A stretch of 64,000 nt of DNA from Bradyrhizobium sediminis (GTDB taxonomy: Bacteria > Pseudomonadota > Alphaproteobacteria > Rhizobiales > Xanthobacteraceae). Every line of letters begins with the position of its first letter. Position 1 is the first letter of the stretch. The stretch is from assembly GCF_018736085.1 (NCBI RefSeq), contig NZ_CP076134.1:4412501-4476500 (forward strand). The letters are read 5' to 3'. The notes beneath the pieces were generated by a model. That model was not told the DNA's origin, did not search any database, and was given only the letters and a program-made list of their open reading frames with translations. Made by a program: the position numbers and the translations under genes. This document shows positions 56,481-63,228 of the stretch, in pieces.

Positions 56481-56977
56481 ATGGCGCCGCGATCGATCCC
56501 GATCAGGCGGCGCGACGATCCCTCGTCGTGGCCCGCGCCGGTCTGTGCCTCTCGGTCATCGTCTGCGGCCTTGCCTTGCGCGGATATGGTTTGCAGATCG
56601 GACTGCCCGCCTTTGTCGCGAAGTATGGCGGCTCCACGCTATGGGGGACGATGGTGTTCTTCCTGGTGGCGACGGCGGCACCAAATCTATCGCGGCCTCG
56701 CATCACGCTGGTTGCCGCCGCGATCGCCATCGGCGTCGAACTGTTCCGGCTGGTGCATTTCCCGTGGCTCGACGCCTTCCGGCTGACGTTGCCGGGCGCG
56801 CTGTTGCTCGGCCGCATCTTCTCGGGCTGGAACGTGCTGGCCTATGGCGCCGGCATCGTTTTGGCAGTGCTGCTCGACCGTGCTGGCCCGCCGCTCGCTG
56901 GGCTCATGCGGGCTCTACTGCCGCGACGGCAAAACCGCGGAGTTCGGCAACCTGCGCGAACGGCGCACGATCGGTAA
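56477..56977 (+). CDS. DUF2809 small membrane protein
   Basis: A 166-residue integral membrane protein with four predicted helices (LSVIVCGLALRGYGL, LWGTMVFFLVATAAPNL, TLVAAAIAIGVELFRLVHFPWLDAFR, LPGALLLGRIFSGWNVLAYGAGIVLAVLL). The pattern matches DUF2809/YjgA-like proteins. Its ATG overlaps the kinase stop by 4 bp, so it is the last gene of the DUF4173-RR-HK-DUF2809 operon. Its 3' end overlaps the convergent nitroreductase by 74 bp. Confidence 0.85.
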   Translation: MNGAAIDPDQAARRSLVVARAGLCLSVIVCGLALRGYGLQIGLPAFVAKYGGSTLWGTMVFFLVATAAPNLSRPRITLVAAAIAIGVELFRLVHFPWLDAFRLTLPGALLLGRIFSGWNVLAYGAGIVLAVLLDRAGPPLAGLMRALLPRRQNRGVRQPARTAHDR

Positions 56978-57602
56978 CCAGGCCGTTGATCGGATGGGCG
57001 GGGTCGGCATAGCCGAGCGAAATTCCGCAATAGACCATCAACTCATCGGGCAGGCCGAGATGCGCGCGCACCGTCTTGTGCATCGCCGCCCATGCGGCCT
57101 GCGGACAGGTAGCGAGCCCGCGCTCCTGCGCCAGCAACAGCAGCGACTGCAGAAAGATGCCGAGGTCGGCCCATTGCCCCGGCTCCATCGAGCGGTCGAT
57201 CGACAGGATGATGCCGACCGGTGCGCCGAAGAAGTCGAAGTTGCGCGCGAACTGCATCAGCCGCCCGAACTTGTTCTCACGCGGAATGCCGATGGTGCCG
57301 TACATGTCCTCGGCGCATTTGCGGCGGTGACCGTTGTACGGCTCCTTCAGATGCTCGGCGTAGATCTTGTATTCCGATCCCTCGCCCATCGGCTGCGCGG
57401 TCAGGCTTTGCCGAACGGCCGCCTTCAGCCGGGCGAGATCGTCGCCGGCCATCGCGGCGAGGCGCCAGGGCTGCATGTTGCTGCTCGACGGCGCGCGGCG
57501 GGCGATGTCGATGATGTCGCGAACGAGATCGGCCTCGACCGGCCGGTCGAGAAAAGCGCGGGTTGAATGGCGCCCCAGCAGGGCTTCGGTCACGGAGATC
57601 AT
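56904..57602 (-). CDS. Nitroreductase family FMN oxidoreductase
   Basis: A 232-residue flavoprotein: LLGRHSTRAFLDRPVEADLVRDIIDIARRAPSSSNMQPWRLA is the FMN-binding signature, ARGLATCPQ-like QERGLATCPQAAW the dimer/FMN loop, and YCGISLGYADPAHPIN the C-terminal element. It may reduce nitro compounds or quinones. The ATG at 57602 with GAAGG upstream is preferred to a TTG at 57638. It converges with DUF2809 (74 bp shared) and is divergent from the LysR gene, a common regulator-target pair. Confidence 0.88.
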   Translation of the reverse strand: MISVTEALLGRHSTRAFLDRPVEADLVRDIIDIARRAPSSSNMQPWRLAAMAGDDLARLKAAVRQSLTAQPMGEGSEYKIYAEHLKEPYNGHRRKCAEDMYGTIGIPRENKFGRLMQFARNFDFFGAPVGIILSIDRSMEPGQWADLGIFLQSLLLLAQERGLATCPQAAWAAMHKTVRAHLGLPDELMVYCGISLGYADPAHPINGLVTDRAPFAQVAELRGFAVAAVEPA

Positions 57603-57658
57603 GGGTTGCGGGCCTTCATCGGAGAGGATGGCCGGCAACCTAATTGATTATACAGACG

Positions 57659-57686
57659 AATTGATCTAGCTCTTTATGGATATAAT
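57659..57686 (+). promoter_or_regulatory. Sigma-70-like promoter of the LysR gene
   Basis: TATAAT at 57681-57686 is a perfect -10; ATTGAT at 57659-57664 is a possible -35 with a 16-bp spacer. The predicted start near 57693 leaves only about 9 nt of leader before the ATG at 57702, and no Shine-Dalgarno is visible. The region between the divergent genes is AT-rich, as expected for a LysR binding site. Confidence 0.5.
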
Positions 57687-57701
57687 AAATGCGATTCTTG
57701 C

Positions 57702-58580
57702 ATGAAAAGAGCCAACCTATCCGAAGTTGAGGCCTTTCTGGCGGTCGTGGACCGCCGCGGCTTTGGCGCGGCGGCGCGCGAGCTCGGCGTCACGCAATCC
57801 ACGGTCAGCCGGCGCATCGCCGCTCTGGAACAGCGGATCGGACGCCGCCTGGTCGAACGCACGACGCGGCGCGTGGTGCTGACGGAAACCGGGCTTGCCT
57901 ACGCCGACGAGCTTCGCGATGTCCTGATGCGGCTGGAAAATGCCGAGGCGCGCGTTCAGGCCCGGCCGGCGGAGCCGGAAGGATTGCTGCGCATCACGAT
58001 GCCGACGGCTTACGGGCGGGTCTGCGTGCTGCCCCGTCTCGCTGCACTGGCCGAGCGCTATCCGCGGCTGCGCTTCGAACTCGATTTGTCGGACCGCTAT
58101 GTCGATCTGCTCGACGGCGGCTTCGACGCGGCGGTTCGGCTGGCGGCGCCGCCGCAATCCGGGATCGACACCGAGAAGATCGGCTCGTTCGGACTGCATC
58201 TGTGCGCATCGCCGGGTTATCTCGCCAGACGCGGGCCGGTGAGTGATCCCCAAAATCTTGCCGCGCATGACTGCCTGGCGCTGCGAACCTATGCCCCGCG
58301 CGTCGACTGGCGCATGACCTGGCAGGACCGCATCGTGAATATCGAAATCACCCCGCGGATGACGGTGAGCGACATGACCGCGCTGCGCGAGCTGACGCTC
58401 GCCGGCGCCGGCGTCGCCGTGCTGCCTTCCTATGTCGCATCAGCCGATTTTGCCGCCGGCCGCCTCGTCGACGTGTTGCCCGGACTGGTGCTGCCGAGCA
58501 TCGACGTCTTCGTCGCCTGCCCGCGCCATCGCAGCGACCTCAGCAAGGTCGCCGTGCTGCTGGATGAATTGCGCGGCTGA
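57702..58580 (+). CDS. LysR-family transcriptional regulator
   Basis: A 292-residue regulator with an N-terminal winged helix (about 1-60: LSEVEAFLAVVDRRGFGAAARELGVTQSTVSRRIAALE) and a periplasmic-binding-protein-like effector domain (about 90-290). It is of the AaeR/DsdC-like single-gene type. It is divergent from the nitroreductase, which is its likely target (inference from layout). Confidence 0.92.
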   Translation: MKRANLSEVEAFLAVVDRRGFGAAARELGVTQSTVSRRIAALEQRIGRRLVERTTRRVVLTETGLAYADELRDVLMRLENAEARVQARPAEPEGLLRITMPTAYGRVCVLPRLAALAERYPRLRFELDLSDRYVDLLDGGFDAAVRLAAPPQSGIDTEKIGSFGLHLCASPGYLARRGPVSDPQNLAAHDCLALRTYAPRVDWRMTWQDRIVNIEITPRMTVSDMTALRELTLAGAGVAVLPSYVASADFAAGRLVDVLPGLVLPSIDVFVACPRHRSDLSKVAVLLDELRG

Positions 58581-58586
58581 AGGCCC

Positions 58587-59753
58587 TCACTCCGCCAGTT
58601 GAAACCGCTCGAAGCGGTGCAGCTCCTCCTCGATGCGGCGCTTCAAGTCCTTGCGCGGGCCCTTTCGCGCCGCGCCGACCCAGCTCCATTTCTGCACCAA
58701 TAGTTTCCGGCCCTTGCGGTCGGTCTTGAGATCGAGGGCTGCGACGATGGCATCGCCTGCCAGCACCGGCAGCGCGAAATAGCCGAACACCCGCTTTTCC
58801 TTCGGCACGTAGGCCTCGAAACGATGGCCGTAATCGAAGAACAGCTCGGTGCGCCTGCGCTGGATGATCAGGGGATCGAACGGGGAAAGGATATGCACCC
58901 GTTCGGAAGCGCCCTCGCCTGCCATCTCCAGCGTCTCCGGGCTCGCCCAATGCTGCTGCTTGCCGGCGCCTTCGAGCGCGACCGGCACCAGTTCATGGCG
59001 GCGGATTCTCGTGTCGATCAAACGGCGAACCGCCGGTTTGCTCGGCGCGTCGAGATGGCAGATCGAATCCACGCTGACGATCCCTTGCGCGCGCAAGGCG
59101 CGATCGAGCAGGTAGCCGGTGGTCTCGCGCGCGGAAGCCGGCTTCGGCGGCTTGTCCCAGCCGAAATGCCGCGTCGCCAGCTCATAGGTCTTGAGCATGC
59201 CGGCGCGCTCGGAGATCGTCAGCACGCCGGTATAGAACAATAACTGCAGCGCCCGCTTCGACGGCTTGCGGCTCGCCCACAGATGCTCCTTGTCGACCAG
59301 CACGTCGTCGTCGATGTCGCGGATGGTCAGCGCGCCGTCGCGCCGGATCAGCCGCAGCACCTTGCGCAAATCCGCGGGCTTGACCGAGGTCAGCCATTTG
59401 TGCCCCTCGCGCTGGTGCTGCTTCATCGCCGGGGCGAAGAAGCGGAAGTCCTGCGCCGGCACGTAGGACAGGGCATGGGTCCAGTATTCGAACACGCTCT
59501 TGTCGACGCTCTGGGCCTGGCGCAGATCGGCGCGCCGGTATTCGGGAATCCGGCTCCAGAGAATGTGGTGGTGGCAGCGCTCGATGACGTTGATGGTGTC
59601 GATCTGCACATAGCCGAGATGCGACACCGCGGCCGCCGTCGCCTGCGGCCCCTCGCCGAACGGCGCCGAGCTGTCGAGCCGCTGGGCGCGCAGCCAGATC
59701 CGGCGCGCCTCAGTCTTGGTCAGGGGACGGGATGGGCTTGCGATTCGGGACAT
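58587..59753 (-). CDS. YcaQ/AlkZ-like winged-helix DNA glycosylase
   Basis: A 388-residue protein of the HTH_42 family (COG3214). The tandem winged-helix layout and the motif GYVQIDTINVIERCHHHILWSRI carry the QxD catalytic pair typical of AlkZ/YcaQ glycosylases, which unhook interstrand crosslinks. C-terminal landmarks are LSPFDPLIIQRRRTELFFDYGHRFEAYVPKEKRVFGYFALP. It converges with the LysR gene (6-bp gap). The ATG at 59753 or the GTG at 59780 may be the start. Confidence 0.88.
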   Translation of the reverse strand: MSRIASPSRPLTKTEARRIWLRAQRLDSSAPFGEGPQATAAAVSHLGYVQIDTINVIERCHHHILWSRIPEYRRADLRQAQSVDKSVFEYWTHALSYVPAQDFRFFAPAMKQHQREGHKWLTSVKPADLRKVLRLIRRDGALTIRDIDDDVLVDKEHLWASRKPSKRALQLLFYTGVLTISERAGMLKTYELATRHFGWDKPPKPASARETTGYLLDRALRAQGIVSVDSICHLDAPSKPAVRRLIDTRIRRHELVPVALEGAGKQQHWASPETLEMAGEGASERVHILSPFDPLIIQRRRTELFFDYGHRFEAYVPKEKRVFGYFALPVLAGDAIVAALDLKTDRKGRKLLVQKWSWVGAARKGPRKDLKRRIEEELHRFERFQLAE

Positions 59754-59866
59754 CGCACGGGAATGTAGCCGGATTCGCACGAGACGAGATGCAGAAATGG
59801 CGCCATGCCGCGCTGTCCACCTGCCACACGCGCGATCCGGAACTGATATCGAAGGCGGGGCGGAAT

Positions 59867-61189
59867 ATGGCGACCTTCATCCTCGTTCACGGCACGTTTG
59901 CGCGCAACGCGGCCTGGACCAGCAGTAATTCGCCGCTGTGCGACCGCATCCGTGACGCGGCCCGTGAGCACGGACAGCCGGCGCGCTTCATTGCAGTCGA
60001 ATGGAGCGGCAAGAATCTGGGCCAGGATCGTCGGGAGGCCGCAAGGTCCATTGTCGACAAGATCAAGGTCAGCCGGGCGGAAAATCCGCACGAGCCGATA
60101 TTCCTGATCGGCCATAGCCATGGCGGAAGCGCGATCGCGTATTTCCTCAAGAACTTCCCCGATTGGCGTGACGCGGTGGCCGGATGCGCTTTCCTGTCGA
60201 CGCCGTTTATCGCGCAGAGACTTCGGCCTTTGTGGGCCGAACTGCTGACGGCCTTGATCAGTGTGGCAGGCATGCTCGTCTTTTTTCTCGCCACCGTAAT
60301 CACCGCCTGGACGGTAGCGAAATTCGGCTGGCTGGACCGCGAAGGGACAGCGCTTCAGGCTGCACTGGCGTTCGCAACATGTTGCGTCGCGGGTGCGATC
60401 GCCGCCATCTGGGTCTGGATCAAGGTCGCGCCGGGAATAAGGAAATCACTGCACGAATCGCTCGCTCGCCGCATCGCGGAAAGCGAAACGGCAGATATTC
60501 CGTCCGAACAGCATCTGTTCCTTCGCGCATCAGGCGACGAGGCCGCCGCCGTCCTTGGCACCAACCAGTTCATCGCGTGGTCGGTTGCAAGGCTGGTCGG
60601 ATTTTCCAGTGCCGTCGTGCTGCAAACGCGGCGATGGCTGCTGAACGTCTACCAATCACGCGCTGGGCGGGTCGCGCTGGTCCTCGCCTCGATCCTGTTC
60701 GCCGCATGGCTCAATATTCTATTCCTGCTCTACTTCGCGGTTTCGAGGTCGGCGGAACAATTCGTTCGAGATGTATTCTGGAAAAGCTGGGATTTCAGCG
60801 GAACAGGGCTCGGTGCCGCCGGCGCGGTGGTCGACTGGATCGTAATCGCGCTGTGGCCGATCTTCGCGTTTCTTTTCGTCGGGGCCGTGATTTATTCGTT
60901 GGTTTTGCTGCTCGGCCTTGCGACCGGCATGCTGACGTTGCGGCTGTTCGGATGGATGAGTTATCGCGAAGCGATCTTCACTGATTTCTCGGTCGAACCC
61001 GTTCCCTACGGGTATGTGAACTTCGTCCATATCGACTGGAAGGATCAGGGCCTCGATGCATCCGGCCTGAGCCATAGCCGCACCTATCTCAACCCGCACG
61101 CGCTGGAGTGCCTGGCTGATTGGGTTTCGAACAAGCTTGGGGCTGGATCGCGTGACAGTGAGACGCAGGTTTCAGAACACCAGCTTTGA
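59867..61189 (+). CDS. Alpha/beta hydrolase fused to multiple membrane segments
   Basis: A 440-residue protein. Residues 1-120 form the start of an alpha/beta hydrolase (FILVHGTFARNAAW; oxyanion HG) with the nucleophile S84 in GHSHGGS. Then membrane segments at about 126-150, 163-185, 270-295 and two in about 325-370, before a C-terminal part with VEPVPYGYVNFVHIDW and SRTYLNPHALECLADWV, probably carrying the triad histidine. So a hydrolase with an internal membrane domain, resembling PGAP1/lipase-like membrane esterases. The substrate is unknown. GGCGGGGCGGA precedes the ATG at 59867. Confidence 0.75.
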   Translation: MATFILVHGTFARNAAWTSSNSPLCDRIRDAAREHGQPARFIAVEWSGKNLGQDRREAARSIVDKIKVSRAENPHEPIFLIGHSHGGSAIAYFLKNFPDWRDAVAGCAFLSTPFIAQRLRPLWAELLTALISVAGMLVFFLATVITAWTVAKFGWLDREGTALQAALAFATCCVAGAIAAIWVWIKVAPGIRKSLHESLARRIAESETADIPSEQHLFLRASGDEAAAVLGTNQFIAWSVARLVGFSSAVVLQTRRWLLNVYQSRAGRVALVLASILFAAWLNILFLLYFAVSRSAEQFVRDVFWKSWDFSGTGLGAAGAVVDWIVIALWPIFAFLFVGAVIYSLVLLLGLATGMLTLRLFGWMSYREAIFTDFSVEPVPYGYVNFVHIDWKDQGLDASGLSHSRTYLNPHALECLADWVSNKLGAGSRDSETQVSEHQL

Positions 61190-61259
61190 CGGGAGCAGGC
61201 TCGCGGGAAAAGCCACGCCGCCTGCAGGCGGCGCGGCAGGGCGATCGCCTCGAGCGGCC

Positions 61260-61508
61260 TTACTTGGTGGCGCCCATCTTCTGCGCCTTCATGTAGTGCA
61301 TGCAGGCGCCGCGCATATTGCCCTTGCTGATGTCCATATTGGCCATGCCCATCTCCTTGGCCATGGCCATCTTGCCGGGGCCGTCGGGCATGCCCGACAT
61401 CATGCCGTTGCTCTTGGCCATGTTCTCGCCGGTGCAGGCCATCATCTTCGCGGACGCCGGCGTCAGGGCCAGGGCCGAGAACATGGCGGCAGTGATCAAG
61501 ATCTTCAT
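61260..61508 (-). CDS. Small secreted Met-rich protein
   Basis: An 82-residue secreted protein: signal peptide 1-20 (cleavage after PASA), then a 62-residue mature chain with 16 methionines (KMMACTGENMAKSNGMMSGM; MAMAKEMGMANMDISKGNM), two cysteines and one histidine (GACMHYMKAQKMG). Met-rich periplasmic proteins often bind Cu(I) or Ag(I), but no known family is recognised, so this is only a suggestion. GCGAGG precedes the ATG at 61508; the longer frame upstream has no support. Confidence 0.7.
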   Translation of the reverse strand: MKILITAAMFSALALTPASAKMMACTGENMAKSNGMMSGMPDGPGKMAMAKEMGMANMDISKGNMRGACMHYMKAQKMGATK

Positions 61509-61684
61509 GGGAAACCTCGCCAAAGAATGAAGCCAGCAAATTGCCGGCTTTCGTAATACGCGGACGCCGCCGGGGCGTTTCCAAAGGGGAGAACTTTTTA
61601 CGTGCTGCAGTGCGGGAAGCGGGAGTACCGTCGCGCTCCCCACCGGAGCCGATCCGTGGTGGATTCAGACGCTGCAGCGACCAT

Positions 61685-61993
61685 TCAACGCTTCGGCCGC
61701 TGGGCGATCGTCCCGGTGGCGATGTCGGGGTCGCACGACGCCTTGCCGCGCTCCGCGGCCTGGCACCGATAGACATTGCCGGTGAGGCGGTCGACCAGCC
61801 AGGCGCTTTCCTCGCTGGGGCTCTCGACGGCCGCATAGCGGGAGCCCAGCGCCGTGATCAGCGTCGACAGCAGGATCGCCGCCGCGATCATGCCCGCGCC
61901 GATCAATACCGGCATCGAATTCGTGGAGCTCGTCTGATCCGGCCGCCCGGACCGATACCCATACTCATACTGCCGCTTTACTGACTGATACAC
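61685..61993 (-). CDS. Small membrane-anchored hypothetical protein
   Basis: A 102-residue protein with a GTG start after GGGGACGC: a basic N-terminus (YQSVKRQYEYGYRSGRPDQTSSTN), one membrane helix about 28-48 (PVLIGAGMIAAAILLSTLITAL), and a periplasmic part with ESAWLVDRLTGNVYRCQAAERGKASC containing two cysteines. That segment recalls short Bradyrhizobium proteins with the phrase AWLVDRLTGxVYRC. Function unknown. Confidence 0.7.
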   Translation of the reverse strand: MYQSVKRQYEYGYRSGRPDQTSSTNSMPVLIGAGMIAAAILLSTLITALGSRYAAVESPSEESAWLVDRLTGNVYRCQAAERGKASCDPDIATGTIAQRPKR

Positions 61994-62101
61994 GCGTCCC
62001 CTGCATCGCTTTGTTTGTTTGTTATTTTTCTTCGCGAGCGGATTTTCTAGATGCCCATCTGGCCAATTTCTTGTTCGCAGATCGGCGCTGAGGCGACGGT
62101 A

Positions 62102-62370
62102 TTAAGACCGGGTTTGAGGCCGGTGCAACGGAAAGTCTGTGAGGTCAGCGAGAGCCATGCGGCCGCGCTCGGCATCAATCTCGCCGTTTGCGGCATAACG
62201 GCGAACCACTTGCGCAACTTCGACGTCGAGCAAATGCGGCGCGTGCAACGTCCGGGAAGGATCGAACAGCCGCTTCTCTCCCGCGCTTGCGGCCGGCGTG
62301 CGAAGAAGTACTTTGAGCACAGCCGAGGTCGAATTGTGATCTACATCACATAGAGTAAGGCAACGATCGA
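62102..62370 (-). pseudogene. Truncated vapC (PIN-domain toxin) remnant
   Basis: The minus-strand frame reads SAVLKVLLRTPAASAGEKRL, then LHAPHLLDVEVAQVVRRYAANGEIDAERGRMALADLTDFPLHR, the N-terminal half of a VapC PIN-domain RNase. The first catalytic Asp is at the decayed start (VDHNSTSAVL where VapC has VDASAVL). The protein ends after LADLTDFPLHRPQTRS, so the C-terminal half with the remaining acidic residues is missing, no proper start codon remains, and no vapB is adjacent. It is inactive as an RNase. Confidence 0.7.
62335..62350. promoter_or_regulatory. CRP-type site, distal
   Basis: TGTGATCTACATCACA is a perfect TGTGA-N6-TCACA palindrome, the consensus of CRP and CRP/FNR relatives. It lies at the decayed start of the vapC remnant. 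Its centre is 94 bp, about nine helical turns, from the proximal site. Confidence 0.65.
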
Positions 62371-62428
62371 ACGTCGCGGAGTGAGGATGCGACGACAGGG
62401 AAAGCCCGGGTCTTGGTCCGTCCAGCAA

Positions 62429-62469
62429 TGTGAGCCAAGTCACATCCACGGCCCCTCGCCCGGTCTAAC
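62429..62469 (+). promoter_or_regulatory. CRP-type site and promoter of the OmpA-family gene
   Basis: TGTGAGCCAAGTCACA (62429-62444) is a second perfect TGTGA-N6-TCACA site. A -10-like TCTAAC lies at 62464-62469, so the site centre (62436.5) is near -40 of the predicted start, as in class II CRP-dependent promoters. Confidence 0.6.
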
Positions 62470-62515
62470 GTTCGACCACCAAAGCGCCATCAGGCGCAAC
62501 AACGAGGATACGACG

Positions 62516-63160
62516 ATGACCAGCTTTCACAGACTTACTGCCACTGCAGCGATTGCGCTCGGTGCCGCGCTGTCGATGACGGCCGGCATTGCGCTTGCCG
62601 GCGACAAGAGCGTCTCGGCAGACCAGATCCTGAATGCGCTGCAGCCGAAGAAGCCGCTGACCCGCGGCCTGTCGGCCGGGCCGCAGGCCGATCCGGCCGT
62701 CAAGGCCAAGGAAATCAGTTTCGTCGACAGCCTGCGCAACCGCAAGACGCGCTCGCTCTCGCTCGGCGAACGCCAGGAAATCGCCGAGATCGCAGCGACC
62801 AAGCCGAAGATCGATCTCGAGATTCAGTTCGACTACAATTCGGCGGAGATCAGCAAGACCTCGATGTCGTCGGTGCAGGAACTCGGCAAGGCGCTCTCGG
62901 ACGCCAGTCTGAAGGGTTCGACATTCGTCGTCGCCGGCCACACCGATGCGATCGGCAGCGAGCCCTACAATCAGGACCTGTCCGAGCGCCGCGCCGACAC
63001 CATCAAGCGGTATCTCACCGAGAAATACGGCATCAACGGCTCCGATCTCGTCACCGTCGGCTACGGCGAGAGCAAGCCAAAGGATCCGAACGCGCCGATG
63101 GACCCGACCAACCGCCGCGTTCAGGTCGTCAACATGGACACCAAGACCGCCTCGAAGTAA
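62516..63160 (+). CDS. OmpA-family peptidoglycan-associated protein
   Basis: A 214-residue exported protein: signal peptide 1-28 (cleavage after ALAG or GIALA), a 60-residue linker (VSADQILNALQPKKPLTRGLS), then an OmpA-like domain (about 95-210) with the peptidoglycan-binding region FVVAGHTDAIGSEPYNQDLSERRADTIKRYL and DPTNRRVQVV. It anchors to peptidoglycan; no beta-barrel or lipobox is present. GAGGAT precedes the ATG. Its promoter region contains two CRP-type sites. Confidence 0.88.
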   Translation: MTSFHRLTATAAIALGAALSMTAGIALAGDKSVSADQILNALQPKKPLTRGLSAGPQADPAVKAKEISFVDSLRNRKTRSLSLGERQEIAEIAATKPKIDLEIQFDYNSAEISKTSMSSVQELGKALSDASLKGSTFVVAGHTDAIGSEPYNQDLSERRADTIKRYLTEKYGINGSDLVTVGYGESKPKDPNAPMDPTNRRVQVVNMDTKTASK

Positions 63161-63186
63161 CGGTCGATCGCTGCAAAATGATTTTT

Positions 63187-63222
63187 CAGCCCGCGCATGT
63201 GTTGCGCGGGCTGATCAGTTTT
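63187..63222 (+). terminator. Rho-independent terminator of the OmpA-family gene
   Basis: An 11-bp perfect stem CAGCCCGCGCA/TGCGCGGGCTG (63187-63197 and 63203-63213, loop TGTGT) is followed by ATCAGTTTT. It lies 27 bp beyond the stop, between convergent genes. Confidence 0.8.
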
Positions 63223-63228
63223 GCGCTA

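Noticed and set aside
61560..61590. EcfG-type promoter (GGAAAC-N16-CGTATT on the minus strand) for the Met-rich protein
   Set aside because: The alphaproteobacterial EcfG -35 is a strict GGAAC and the -10 is CGTT; both halves deviate by an extra base.
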